The position numbers were made by a program, and so were the translations under genes. The notes under the pieces are model-generated. The model saw nothing but the letters and a program-made list of their open reading frames with translations. It made no database searches and had not been told where the DNA came from. A stretch of DNA of 64,000 nt from Hypericibacter sp049323455 (GTDB lineage: Bacteria > Pseudomonadota > Alphaproteobacteria > Dongiales > Dongiaceae), in the NCBI GenBank assembly GCA_049323455.1, contig JBMONF010000013.1, positions 82,008-146,007 on the forward strand. The letters are read 5' to 3'. Positions 44,331-52,829 of the stretch are shown here, piece after piece (the first letter of the stretch is position 1; each line of letters starts with the position of its first letter).

Positions 44331-45514
44331 CAGCGCACCTCGATATCGGCCTGCAGCGCGCCGGCCGCCTTGATCGCGCGCAGGATCGAGATCATGTCGC
44401 GCGGGCCGACGCCGAGCGTGTTCAGGCCGTTGACCAGCTCCTGCAGCGTCACGCCGGAGGGCATCACGGCGAGCTTGTTGCCGTTCTGCTCGTCCACCTG
44501 GATGTTGGTCCGCGGCACGGTGGTGGTGGTGCCGGTGTTCGAGAAGGGCGACGGCTGTGAAACCTGGGCCGTTTCGGTGATGCGGATGGTCAGGTTGCCC
44601 TGCGCGATCGCCACGGTGCTGATGCGCACGTTCTCGCCCATCACGATCACGCCGGAATTCTCGTCGATCACCACGCGGGCGACCTCGTCGGGCTCGACCG
44701 GAAGCTGCTCGATCTTGGTCAGAAGGCCGACCGTGTCGCCCTGGAAGGTCGGCGGCACCGCCAGCTCGACCGTGCCGGGATCGAGCGGCCGCGCCGCGGC
44801 CAGGCTCAGATAGCCGTTGATCGCATCGGCGATGCGCTGGGCGGTGGTGAAGTCGGGGTTGCGCAGCGTGATCTTGACGTTCTGCATGTTGTCCATGCTG
44901 AAGCCGATCTCGCGCTCGACGATCGCGCCATTGGAGATGCGCCCGCTGGTGGGCACGCCCTTGGTGACCGTGCTGGCGTCGCCCGATGCCGTGTAGCCGC
45001 CGATCGCGACCGGGCCCTGGGCCACGGCGTAGACCTCGCTGTCGGCGCCCAGCATCGGCGTGACCAGGAGGGTCCCGCCCTGCAGGCTCTTGGCATCGCC
45101 CAGCGCCGCGATCTCGACGTCGATGCGCGTGCCCTGGCGGGCGAAGGGCGGCAGCGATGCCGTCACCATCACCGCGGCGACGTTCTTGGTGTCGAGCTTG
45201 CTGTCGCGGGCGTTGACGCCCAGCCGCTCGAGCATGCCGATCAGGCTCTCGCGCGTGAACACCGACTTGTCGAGGCTGTCGCCGGTGCCGTTGAGACCGA
45301 CCACGAGGCCGTAGCCGACCAGCTGGTTGTCGCGCACCCCTTCGAAATCGGCGATGTCCTTGACGCGCGAGGTGGCAAAAGCCGAGAGCGGCAGCAACAG
45401 TGCCAGCGCCAGCAGCAGGCCGGCGATCAGGAACGGCGCCAGGCTGCGGCGCCGGACGAAAACGCGGCGCGCCTGGGGCAGCGGCGCGGGGCAATGGCTC
45501 GTAGATCCCAACAT
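44330..45514 (-). CDS. flgI: FlgI, P-ring protein
   Basis: 394 residues. A long N-terminal hydrophobic segment (about 25-47, LAPFLIAGLLLALALLLPLSAFA) is a signal peptide with an unusually long Arg-rich start. SRVKDIADFEGVRDNQLVGYGLVVGLNGTGDS is the FlgI signature, and the C-terminus VGPRDMISILRAIKAAGALQADIEVR is typical. It forms the periplasmic ring around the rod. First gene of flgI-flgJ-flgN-flgK-flgL-fliW, divergent from fliX. The annotated start is close to one of two candidate sigma-54 promoters, so the start codon deserves a check. Confidence 0.97.
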   Translation of the reverse strand: MLGSTSHCPAPLPQARRVFVRRRSLAPFLIAGLLLALALLLPLSAFATSRVKDIADFEGVRDNQLVGYGLVVGLNGTGDSLDKSVFTRESLIGMLERLGVNARDSKLDTKNVAAVMVTASLPPFARQGTRIDVEIAALGDAKSLQGGTLLVTPMLGADSEVYAVAQGPVAIGGYTASGDASTVTKGVPTSGRISNGAIVEREIGFSMDNMQNVKITLRNPDFTTAQRIADAINGYLSLAAARPLDPGTVELAVPPTFQGDTVGLLTKIEQLPVEPDEVARVVIDENSGVIVMGENVRISTVAIAQGNLTIRITETAQVSQPSPFSNTGTTTTVPRTNIQVDEQNGNKLAVMPSGVTLQELVNGLNTLGVGPRDMISILRAIKAAGALQADIEVR

Positions 45515-45529
45515 GGCGCCATCTTCCTA

Positions 45530-45544
45530 GCGCGCGGCGTGCCA
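45530..45544 (-). promoter_or_regulatory. Candidate sigma-54 promoter of flgI, proximal
   Basis: TGGCACG-CCGC-GCGC has a perfect -24 block and the invariant GC at -12. The predicted start (about 45518) would leave almost no leader before the flgI ATG at 45514, which counts against it. Confidence 0.45.
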
Positions 45545-45555
45545 ACCGGCCGATG

Positions 45556-45570
45556 GCAGGATTACGGCCA
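45556..45570 (-). promoter_or_regulatory. Candidate sigma-54 promoter of flgI, distal
   Basis: TGGCCGT-AATC-CTGC with correct spacing; predicted start near 45544 gives a 30-base leader containing AGGA. It lies 40-90 bp downstream of two inverted repeats, so it is the better placed of the two candidates. Confidence 0.55.
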
Positions 45571-45608
45571 AGGCCGAGCTGCCCATGGCTCGACGCGGGT
45601 CCCGGCAC

Positions 45609-45647
45609 CCGGCAAGATTTGCCGGGCCTGCCGGCAGGAGCTGCCCG
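45609..45647. promoter_or_regulatory. FlbD-like inverted repeats between flgI and fliX
   Basis: CCGGCA-AGATT-TGCCGG (45609-45625, perfect, extending to CCCGGCA/TGCCGGG) and CCGGCA-GGAGC-TGCCCG (45631-45647); centres 22 bp apart. Identical design to the fliF sites. Confidence 0.72.
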
Positions 45648-45650
45648 AGT

Positions 45651-45666
45651 TTAAAGGCTTGTTTAC
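45651..45666 (+). promoter_or_regulatory. CtrA-like box upstream of fliX
   Basis: TTAA-AGGCTTG-TTTAC, one mismatch from TTAA-N7-TTAAC, 67-82 bases before the fliX start and immediately beside the second inverted repeat. Caulobacter fliX is a CtrA-dependent gene. Confidence 0.6.
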
Positions 45667-45732
45667 CGAGCTTTCGGTAGCGTCTGCCTATGACCTCCCG
45701 CCGAATCCCGTAACGGGCAGGGGAACAAGGCG

Positions 45733-46149
45733 ATGAAGATCGATCCCGGCGCCCCGGTCAGGTCGACCCCGCTCTCGCGGGTGCGAGGAAGCTCCGCACG
45801 CGCGGGCGTCGGCTTTGCCGAGCTGCTGTCCGAACCCGCTGCCGCCAAGAATGTCACCGTTGCCGCGCCGATCAGCGCTGCCGACGCGATGCTGGCGGCA
45901 CAGGAGGTCGGCGATGCCATCGAGCGCAATCGGCGCGCGCGCGAGCGCGGCAATGCCATGCTCGACCGGCTCGAGGCGATCCGTGTCGGCTTGCTCGACG
46001 GCGTCGTCTCGACCGAAACGATCGCCGAACTTGGCCGCCTGGTCCGCGACCGCCGCGACGCGGCGAGCGATCCGCGACTCGCCGGGCTCCTGGACGAGAT
46101 CGAGCTCAGGGCCGCGGTCGAGCTGGCAAAGCTGGGTCAGGATCCCTGA
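45733..46149 (+). CDS. fliX: FliX, class II flagellar assembly regulator (partner of FlbD)
   Basis: 138 residues. The start MKIDPGAPVRSTPLSRVRG, the segment GVGFAELLSEP and the helical C-terminus (NAMLDRLEAIRVGLLDGVVSTETIAELGRLVRDRRDAASDPRLAGLLDEIELRAAVELAKLG) match the FliX family, which is confined to Alphaproteobacteria. In Caulobacter FliX binds FlbD and couples completion of the early basal body to FlbD activity. Divergent from flgI, the same neighbourhood as in Caulobacter. Confidence 0.93.
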   Translation: MKIDPGAPVRSTPLSRVRGSSARAGVGFAELLSEPAAAKNVTVAAPISAADAMLAAQEVGDAIERNRRARERGNAMLDRLEAIRVGLLDGVVSTETIAELGRLVRDRRDAASDPRLAGLLDEIELRAAVELAKLGQDP

Positions 46150-46209
46150 CCTTCAAAATTCCTCCATATTTTTCATATAGATAGACGTTTGCCCTCGGCG
46201 GGCTGGGGC

Positions 46210-46237
46210 TTGCAGGGCGCGGCGAAATCCATATACT
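46210..46237 (+). promoter_or_regulatory. Sigma-70-type promoter of dksA
   Basis: TTGCAG (46210-46215), 16-base spacer, TATACT (46232-46237), about 60 bases before the dksA start. An AT-rich patch at 46152-46190 lies just upstream, unusual for this DNA, and could act as an UP-like element. Confidence 0.6.
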
Positions 46238-46300
46238 CCCTGCGCTTCCGCGGCCTCGGCCGCGAGGCGAGATTGCGCATAAATGTGGACGAGCCCTTCG

Positions 46301-46738
46301 ATGAACGAACGCGTGATGCCGATGCGGCCCTTGTTGCCGCCCGATTACCGGCCCAGCGAAAAAGAACCGTTCATGAATCCGCTGCAGCTCGAATATTTCC
46401 GCCAAAAGCTTCTGGCTTGGCGCTCCGAGCTGCTCCAGGAATCGACCGAGACGCTGCAGCATCTTCAGGAAGAGAGCTTGGCGGAGCCCGACATGGCCGA
46501 CCGGGCGTCGCTCGAAACCGATCGCTCGCTCGAGCTCAGGACGCGCGATCGAGAGCGCAAGCTGATCGCGAAGATCGATGACGCGCTGCAGCGCATCGAG
46601 GACGGAACCTACGGCTATTGCGAGGAGACCAACGAGCCTATCAGCCTGCGCCGGCTCGAGGCCCGTCCGATCGCGACCTTGTCGATCGAGGCGCAGGAGC
46701 GCCATGAGCGCATGGAGCGCACGCACCGCGACGATTGA
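46301..46738 (+). CDS. dksA: DksA, RNA polymerase-binding stringent-response factor (cysteine-poor)
   Basis: 145 residues starting at MNERVMPMRPLLPPDYRPSE; an ATG 18 bases upstream is less likely because GGACGAG precedes the chosen one. The coiled coil (YFRQKLLAWRSELLQESTETLQHL ... DRERKLIAKIDDALQRIEDG) has the tip motif DMADRA with the two Asp residues needed for function. The zinc finger is degenerate: only one Cys remains (YGYCEETNEPISLRRLEARPIATLSIEAQERHE), while the other three positions are Thr, Ser and Ala. Many alphaproteobacterial DksA proteins look like this. A housekeeping gene lodged between fliX and flgH. Confidence 0.93.
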   Translation: MNERVMPMRPLLPPDYRPSEKEPFMNPLQLEYFRQKLLAWRSELLQESTETLQHLQEESLAEPDMADRASLETDRSLELRTRDRERKLIAKIDDALQRIEDGTYGYCEETNEPISLRRLEARPIATLSIEAQERHERMERTHRDD

Positions 46739-46870
46739 GCCGGCGCCGTAGCCGAATGCGAGGATGATGGCGGGCCGCCTGCAGGGGCGGTCCGTTGCGT
46801 CTGAAATAAGGAGCCGGGCCACGTCCTCCCGCCTTCGCGAACCCCGCCTGCGACCTTGCAAGCCGGCTAA

Positions 46871-46947
46871 CGCCCGCTTTGGCGGGCGAAGGAAGGTCGA
46901 CGGGCTCGGGACGAGACCCTCATGGTGAGCTTGTCGAACCATGAGGG
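46871..46947. repeat. Intergenic palindromic repeats between dksA and flgH
   Basis: Two stem-loops: CGCCCGC-TTTG-GCGGGCG (46871-46888) and CCCTCATGGT-(11)-ACCATGAGGG (46917-46947, perfect 10-bp arms, loop containing TTGTCGA). The second closely resembles a repeat widespread in Alphaproteobacteria. They lie between the convergent dksA and flgH genes. Confidence 0.7.
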
Positions 46948-46992
46948 CCGAAGGTCTTTGATGTGGCCCTCGAGGGTCCTTACATCGATCGC

Positions 46993-47748
46993 TCAGAATG
47001 GGAACAGGATGTCGTAGATCTCCTGGCCGTAACGCGGCTGCTGCGTGTCGCTGATGATGCCGCGCCCGCCATAGCTGATGCGTGCTTCGGCGATCTTGTC
47101 GTAGTCGATCGTGTTGGTCGAGGTGATGTCTTCGGGCCGGATGATACCGGCCACCTGCAGCTCGCGCACTTCGGCGTTCACGCGGATCTGCTGGCTGCCT
47201 TGCAAGACCATGTTGCCGTTCGGCAGCACCTGGGTGATGACTGCCGCCACCTTGAGCTGGATATCCTCCTGGCGATCGACCGAGCCCGAGCCCACCGTGC
47301 TGCTGGTGCTGTTGCCATTGACGAGCGCGGTCGGGTCGTAGTCCTTCGGAAAGAGCTTGCTGAGGGCGGACTCGTAACCGAACAGATTGTCGAGCGCGGC
47401 CGTTTCTCCGGCATTGCGCGAACGGTTGGTGGTGTTGTCGAGCTTGGCCTGGTCCTTGATGGCGACCAGCACCGTGAGGATGTCGCCGACGCGGCTTGCG
47501 CGCTGATCCTTGAAGAAGGCGCGGCTGCCCGCGCGCCACAGCGAGTTGGGCTGGCGCTGATCGGGAATCGGCGTCGGCATCGGCAGCGACACCGGCTGAT
47601 AACCCGGCTGCAGCGTCGGGTTCTGGATCGGGCTCACTTGCGGCACGTCGCCGACTTCCGACAGCCGCTCGAGCGTGCGGCAGCCGGGGAGCGCGCCGAC
47701 GGCGAGCCCGAGGCAGAGCAACGATACGGCGGTGCGCAGGCGGATCAT
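46993..47748 (-). CDS. flgH: FlgH, L-ring lipoprotein
   Basis: 251 residues starting at MIRLRTAVSLLCLGLAVGAL, two bases after the flgA stop. The signal ends in a lipobox-like LPGC (Cys23). The conserved core NSLWRAGSRAFFKDQRASRVGDILTVLVAI and VAAVITQVLPNGNMVLQGSQQIRVNAEVRELQVAGIIRPEDI are diagnostic of FlgH. It forms the outer-membrane bushing of the rod. Last gene of flgF-flgG-flgA-flgH. Confidence 0.97.
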   Translation of the reverse strand: MIRLRTAVSLLCLGLAVGALPGCRTLERLSEVGDVPQVSPIQNPTLQPGYQPVSLPMPTPIPDQRQPNSLWRAGSRAFFKDQRASRVGDILTVLVAIKDQAKLDNTTNRSRNAGETAALDNLFGYESALSKLFPKDYDPTALVNGNSTSSTVGSGSVDRQEDIQLKVAAVITQVLPNGNMVLQGSQQIRVNAEVRELQVAGIIRPEDITSTNTIDYDKIAEARISYGGRGIISDTQQPRYGQEIYDILFPF

Positions 47749-47750
47749 GG

Positions 47751-48746
47751 TCACTCTCCCTGGGCGATCGAGGTCGGCAACATCACAGCGACGCGCGAGG
47801 CGCTGACCACCACGGCGTCCAGCACGCGGCTGCTCATCGTGTTCACGACGCGGATGGTGTCGCCGACGGCGCCGTTCTGAAGGGCCTTGCCCTGGACTGT
47901 GAGCGACATGTTGGCGCCTTCGAGCGCCACCGTCACCAGGGCGCCCTTGGTCACGGCGACGGCGTCGACGAGGTCGGTATTGCGCATCGGCTGCTGCGGC
48001 CTGATCGGCCGGCGCGGCGTTTTGCCGACGAGGTCCGCAAGCTCGGTCACGACGCCCGATGCGACCCGATCGGAAGGCATGCTGATCCAGCCGATGTCGG
48101 CCTCGGCGATCGTGTCGCCCGGCGTCATGCGCCGGGTCAGCACGGGGACCTCCACCATCGCGTAGGCGCGGCCGCTGATCGTGGCCGTGGCTTCCGCGGA
48201 TCCGGTCGCCGGCGCGGCGATGGCGGCGGCGAAGCGCCCGCTCACGGGATCGAAGGTGAGACGCTCGATCGCCACGGTCGGCTCCGCGCCCATGGGCAGA
48301 ACCAGGTGCGGATCCTCGCCGTCGAACTCGATGCCGACGTCGCCGGCGAGGCCGCGCTCGGCCAGCGCTTGCATCAACGCGACTTTCACCGTGCCAGGCT
48401 CGATCGACTGACCCCGGCGCAAAACGCGCACCTGGTCGAAGCGCGAAGCGGGCTGCCAGGGCAGCGCGATGGCGCGGGCGAGAGCTGCGAGCCAATTGGC
48501 GTCGAGCGTCACGGACTGGCCCGGCGCCGGCGCTTCCGCCACGGGACGATTGGCGTCCAGGAGCGGGCCGTCGAACAGGTCGCCGAGCCGGATCAGGCTG
48601 CCGTCGATCTGGACCTCGTTCCTGAGCGCGAGCGCGGTCGGGGCGGGCGACGACGAGCCCTGCAGGGTCTCGGCCGAGGCGGACGCCAGCGCCGCCGCCA
48701 GAAGCGGTAGAGCCAGCGCGATCGATCGCAACAGGATCATGACCAT
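47751..48746 (-). CDS. flgA: FlgA, P-ring assembly chaperone
   Basis: 331 residues. A signal peptide (1-25, ILLRSIALALPLLAAALASASA) precedes a long N-terminal region. The C-terminal SAF-type domain holds VLTRRMTPGDTIAEADIGWISMPSDRV, LVGKTPRRPIRPQQPMRNTDLV and MSLTVQGKALQNGAVGDTIRVVNTMSSRVLDAVV, the FlgA signature. It helps FlgI polymerise in the periplasm. Lies between flgG (14 bases) and flgH (2 bases). Confidence 0.95.
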   Translation of the reverse strand: MVMILLRSIALALPLLAAALASASAETLQGSSSPAPTALALRNEVQIDGSLIRLGDLFDGPLLDANRPVAEAPAPGQSVTLDANWLAALARAIALPWQPASRFDQVRVLRRGQSIEPGTVKVALMQALAERGLAGDVGIEFDGEDPHLVLPMGAEPTVAIERLTFDPVSGRFAAAIAAPATGSAEATATISGRAYAMVEVPVLTRRMTPGDTIAEADIGWISMPSDRVASGVVTELADLVGKTPRRPIRPQQPMRNTDLVDAVAVTKGALVTVALEGANMSLTVQGKALQNGAVGDTIRVVNTMSSRVLDAVVVSASRVAVMLPTSIAQGE

Positions 48747-48760
48747 GAAAGGAACGCTCC

Positions 48761-49546
<786 letters not shown>

Positions 49547-49571
49547 GGCGCTACTCCCTCATTCTTTTGCT

Positions 49572-50309
49572 TCAGCTCGTCCCGCCGACAATGCCGGAAA
49601 TGGCCTTGCTCTCGCGGTCGTGCTCGGATTCGATCAGCCGCTGCGCGGCCTCGTAGTTGCGCGTCACCGCCATCATCCGCGTCAGCTCGACGATGGGCTC
49701 GACGTTCGATTGCTCCAGCGCGCCTTGCACCAGCTTCGAAGTCGTGTCGGGCGTCGCACCGGAATCGGCGCGGTAGTAGCCGGCTTCCTCCTCCTGCAGC
49801 CCTTGCGGGTCGGCGAACCGCACCAGGCGCAGCTGACCCAGCACCGTGGTGGCGCCGGTCGTCGCGTTGTTGACGGACACCGTGCCATCCTCGGCCACGG
49901 TGATCTCGCCGGCATCCTGCGGCACGACGATGGGGCCGCCGTCGCCCATGACCGGCGCGCCGTCGGCGGTCACGATCTGGCGGTTCGCATCTAGCTCGAA
50001 GTGCCCTTTGCGCGTGTAGCGCTCGCCGGCCGGGGTGTTGACCACGAAAAAGCCGTCGCCGTGGATGGCGATGTCGAGCGGGTTGCCGGTGGGCGTCACC
50101 GGCCCCTCGCGCCAGTCGCGCGGAATCGCCGCGTCCTCGACATAGGACAGCTTGGTGCCGTCCTTGAGCCGATCGAGAAATTCCTCGAAGCGCATCTCCT
50201 GCGCCTTGTAAGCCGGTGTCGTGACATTCGCGAGATTGTTCGCGATCACGTCCATCTGTCGGCTCAGCACCACTTGGCGCGAGAGAGCGATGTAGCCAGC
50301 GTTTTCCAT
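49572..50309 (-). CDS. flgF: FlgF, proximal rod protein
   Basis: 245 residues. MENAGYIALSRQVVLSRQMDVIANNLANVTTPAYKAQEMRFEEFL at the N-terminus and EPIVELTRMMAVTRNYEAAQRLIESEHDRESKAISGIVGG at the C-terminus are FlgF features. Part of the proximal rod. First gene of flgF-flgG-flgA-flgH with a sigma-54 promoter at 50384-50398; divergent from fliL. Confidence 0.96.
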   Translation of the reverse strand: MENAGYIALSRQVVLSRQMDVIANNLANVTTPAYKAQEMRFEEFLDRLKDGTKLSYVEDAAIPRDWREGPVTPTGNPLDIAIHGDGFFVVNTPAGERYTRKGHFELDANRQIVTADGAPVMGDGGPIVVPQDAGEITVAEDGTVSVNNATTGATTVLGQLRLVRFADPQGLQEEEAGYYRADSGATPDTTSKLVQGALEQSNVEPIVELTRMMAVTRNYEAAQRLIESEHDRESKAISGIVGGTS

Positions 50310-50383
50310 CGACCGCCCGGTTTTTCCCGATTCCGGCCGTTAAGCGGCGCCGCAAGGGCGCACGCCACGGTGCCCACGGCCAT

Positions 50384-50398
50384 GCAGCCATCGTGCCA
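50384..50398 (-). promoter_or_regulatory. Sigma-54 promoter of the flgF operon
   Basis: TGGCACG-ATGG-CTGC: a perfect -24 block and one mismatch at -12, correct spacing. Predicted start near 50372, leader about 63 bases. Confidence 0.8.
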
Positions 50399-50462
50399 GA
50401 TGGGCTTTCCATGCCGGCCTGCGGCTCGGCGGGTACGCCAAACGGGCCGCGAAGCGGGATAC

Positions 50463-50502
50463 GGGGAAGAATTTGCCGCCACAAAGCGGCAAGGATGGTC
50501 CG
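50463..50502. promoter_or_regulatory. Degenerate FlbD-like repeats between flgF and fliL
   Basis: Two weak copies of the N5-spaced motif (GGGGAA-GAATT-TGCCGC and GCGGCA-AGGAT-GGTCCG), centres 23 bp apart, with an internal TTGCCGC-CACAAA-GCGGCAA inverted repeat. They are 65-120 bp upstream of the flgF sigma-54 element. Weaker than the sites at fliF and flgI. Confidence 0.5.
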
Positions 50503-50504
50503 CT

Positions 50505-50520
50505 TCAACTGGATGTTAAC
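50505..50520 (+). promoter_or_regulatory. CtrA-like box upstream of fliL
   Basis: TCAA-CTGGATG-TTAAC, one mismatch from TTAA-N7-TTAAC, 59-74 bases before the fliL start. The fliLM promoter is CtrA-dependent in Caulobacter. Confidence 0.6.
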
Positions 50521-50578
50521 CGCGTCTGCCTAAGGTGCCGCTCGAAACGCGATTTACGGCTCACGGCGGGTTCACCAC

Positions 50579-51121
50579 ATGGCCAAGGCTCCGCAACCCA
50601 AGGCGAAAGCCCCGGACGAGGAAGAGCAGGAGGAAGCGGCCGAAGGTGCCGAGCCGCCCAAGCGCAAGAAGCTCAGCGGCAAGAAGCTGGTGCTCTTCAT
50701 CATCCTGCCGGCTCTGCTGTTGCTGGGCGGCGGCGGCGCGGCGGCTTATTTCACCGGTTTGATCGGTCACGGGACCTCTTCGGCGGAGCAACAGGCTCAA
50801 GCCGCGGATAACGCGCCAGCTTTCTACTACGAGATGCCGGAGATGCTGGTTAACCTCACCAGCACCGGCAAGAAACCCAGCTATCTCAAGCTGCGCCTCA
50901 ATCTCGAGCTGACCGATCCCGAGGCGACCAAGCAGATCGACGCGGTGCTGCCGCGCATCGTCGACAGCTTCCAGATCTATTTGCGCGCGCTCAGGGTCGA
51001 GGATCTGCAGGGCTCCGCCGGGCTCTATCGCCTGCGCCAAGAGCTGCTGACGCGCGTGGCCGACGCCGCACGTCCAGCCCAGGTCCGCGACGTGCTCTTC
51101 AAGGAAATGCTGGTCCAATAA
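50579..51121 (+). CDS. fliL: FliL, stator-associated flagellar protein
   Basis: 180 residues. A Lys/Glu/Pro-rich cytoplasmic N-terminus (KAPDEEEQEEAAEGAEPPKRKK) and one membrane helix (LVLFIILPALLLLGGGGAAAYF) precede a periplasmic domain with FYYEMPEMLVNLTSTGKKPSYLKLRLNLELTDPEATKQID, the FliL core. FliL rings surround stator units and raise torque. It is followed after 12 bases by fliM and heads a plus-strand operon. Confidence 0.95.
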   Translation: MAKAPQPKAKAPDEEEQEEAAEGAEPPKRKKLSGKKLVLFIILPALLLLGGGGAAAYFTGLIGHGTSSAEQQAQAADNAPAFYYEMPEMLVNLTSTGKKPSYLKLRLNLELTDPEATKQIDAVLPRIVDSFQIYLRALRVEDLQGSAGLYRLRQELLTRVADAARPAQVRDVLFKEMLVQ

Positions 51122-51133
51122 CTCCGCACAGCC

Positions 51134-52207
51134 ATGGCCGAACCGACCGAAGATCCCAACGCCGCCGAGACCGAAGAGCTCTCGGAAGAAGAGAAGGCCG
51201 CTGCCGCGGCCTGGGAATCCATGGCCGCCGAGGAGGGAGACGGCTCGGCGCCCCGTTCGACGCGCGTGCTCGATCAGAACGAGATCGACAGCCTGCTGGG
51301 CATCACCGGCGGCGGCAACGCCCAGGCCGCCGAATCGGGCATGCAGGCCATCGTCAACAGCTCGATGGTCTCGTACGAGCGCCTGCCGATGCTCGAGGTG
51401 GTGTTCGACCGCCTCGTGCGCATGATGTCGACCTCGTTGCGCAACTTCACCTCGGACAACGTCGAGGTCTCGCTCGACAGCATCAGCTCGATCCGTTTCG
51501 GCGATTACCTGAATTCGATCCCCCTGCCGGCGATGATGGGCGTGTTCAAGGCCGAAGAATGGGACAATTACGGCCTGCTGACCGTCGACAGCTCGCTCAC
51601 CTACTCGATCGTGGACGTGCTCTTGGGCGGGCGGCGCGGCACCGCGGCCATGCGCATCGAGGGGCGTCCCTATACGACCATCGAGCGCAATCTGGTCGAG
51701 CGCATGATCACGATCGTGCTGGCCGACCTTTCCGCCACGTTCGAACCGCTTTCCAAGGTCAATTTCCGCTTCGACCGCCTCGAGACCAATCCGCGCTTTG
51801 CGACCATCGCGCGCGGCGCCAACGCCGCGATCCTGGCGCGCCTGCGCGTCGACATGGAGGATCGCGGCGGCCGGCTCGAGCTGATGCTGCCTTATGCCAC
51901 GCTGGAGCCGGTGCGCGAGCTGTTGCTGCAGATGTTCATGGGCGAGAAGTTCGGCCGGGACTCGATCTGGGAAGGGCATCTCACCGCCGAGCTGTGGAAC
52001 ACCGAAATCAAGGTGGATGCCGTGCTCGACGAGTTCACGGCGGAACTCGGCGACGTCCTCAACTGGAAAGTCGGCACGCGTGTCGAACTCAATACGTTGC
52101 CGAGCTCGCTGATCGAGATGCGTTGCGGCGACGTTTCCATGTTCCGCGGCCATATGGGCCGCAAGGGCAACACGATCGCGGTCCGCATCCAGGACCGCAT
52201 GAAGTGA
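51134..52207 (+). CDS. fliM: FliM, C-ring switch protein
   Basis: 357 residues. The acidic N-terminal extension ends in VLDQNEIDSLLGITG, the CheY-P-binding peptide of FliM, here displaced about 45 residues from the start. The middle CheC-like domain (SSMVSYERLPMLEVVFDRLVRMMSTSLRNFTSDNVEV) follows, then the C-terminal SpoA domain (DVLNWKVGTRVELNTLPSSLIEMRCGDVSMFRGHMGRKGNTIAVRI). It relays CheY-P to FliG and sets rotation direction. 7 bases before the DUF6468-type gene. Confidence 0.97.
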   Translation: MAEPTEDPNAAETEELSEEEKAAAAAWESMAAEEGDGSAPRSTRVLDQNEIDSLLGITGGGNAQAAESGMQAIVNSSMVSYERLPMLEVVFDRLVRMMSTSLRNFTSDNVEVSLDSISSIRFGDYLNSIPLPAMMGVFKAEEWDNYGLLTVDSSLTYSIVDVLLGGRRGTAAMRIEGRPYTTIERNLVERMITIVLADLSATFEPLSKVNFRFDRLETNPRFATIARGANAAILARLRVDMEDRGGRLELMLPYATLEPVRELLLQMFMGEKFGRDSIWEGHLTAELWNTEIKVDAVLDEFTAELGDVLNWKVGTRVELNTLPSSLIEMRCGDVSMFRGHMGRKGNTIAVRIQDRMK

Positions 52208-52214
52208 CGAGAGG

Positions 52215-52766
52215 ATGGCCATGGACGTCTCCCTGGTGATCGACGGATCGCTGGCGCTGCTGCTCGGCGTCACGCTCCTGTTCGTCGCGCGCCTCAACCG
52301 GCGCATCGGCGAGCTCAAGCGCGAACGCGCCCGCCTCGACGGCGCGATCGAGCGCTTCGCCGCGGCCGCAACCGAGGCGCAGAAGACCCTGACCGAGATG
52401 CGCCAGGTCGCCGGCGCCGAGGGCAGGACGTTGCAGGAAGCCGTCAAGAAAGGCGCCGGCCTGGCCGACGATCTCGAGTTCCTGATCGGTCGTGCCGGCA
52501 CGGCAGCCGACCGCCTCGAGGCCGCGATCGGGCAGTCGCGCCAAGCGGTTCTGAAGGCGGTGCCGGCGGCGGGCCGCGAGACGGGCGAGCGCGAGGCGCC
52601 GGCACGCGAGAGCGCAGCGAGGACGGGCGCGGTTCAGGGTACCGGTTCGCGCGACGGCGACCAAGCTCGCGCCGCCGTGGCCGCGCCGGCGCGCCGACCC
52701 GTCGTCGTCGATGCCTTGCCGGAAGGCGAGCGGGCGCTGTTGCGCGCGCTGGCCGGCCTGCGCTGA
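52215..52766 (+). CDS. DUF6468-type single-pass membrane protein of flagellar clusters
   Basis: 183 residues. One N-terminal membrane helix (LVIDGSLALLLGVTLLFVARL), then a charged helical segment (RRIGELKRERARLDGAIERFAAAATEAQKTLTEMRQ) and a second helical stretch (ADDLEFLIGRAGTAADRLEAAI), ending in a disordered Ala/Arg-rich tail with a conserved-looking ALPEGERALLRALAGLR terminus. Proteins of this shape are found between fliM and motE in Alphaproteobacteria; function unknown. The constant placement implies a motor-related role. Confidence 0.75.
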   Translation: MAMDVSLVIDGSLALLLGVTLLFVARLNRRIGELKRERARLDGAIERFAAAATEAQKTLTEMRQVAGAEGRTLQEAVKKGAGLADDLEFLIGRAGTAADRLEAAIGQSRQAVLKAVPAAGRETGEREAPARESAARTGAVQGTGSRDGDQARAAVAAPARRPVVVDALPEGERALLRALAGLR

Positions 52767-52829
52767 TCTGCCGAGGCTCCGCGCGAGAGCGCGCCACCCC
52801 TGTCACGGACGGAAGAGTAGCCCCGAGCG

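Noticed and set aside
50341..50356. GCAAGGGCGCACGCCA as a second sigma-54 site for flgF
   Set aside because: The GC and GG pairs are separated by 11 rather than 10 bases, while a correctly spaced site is present at 50384-50398.
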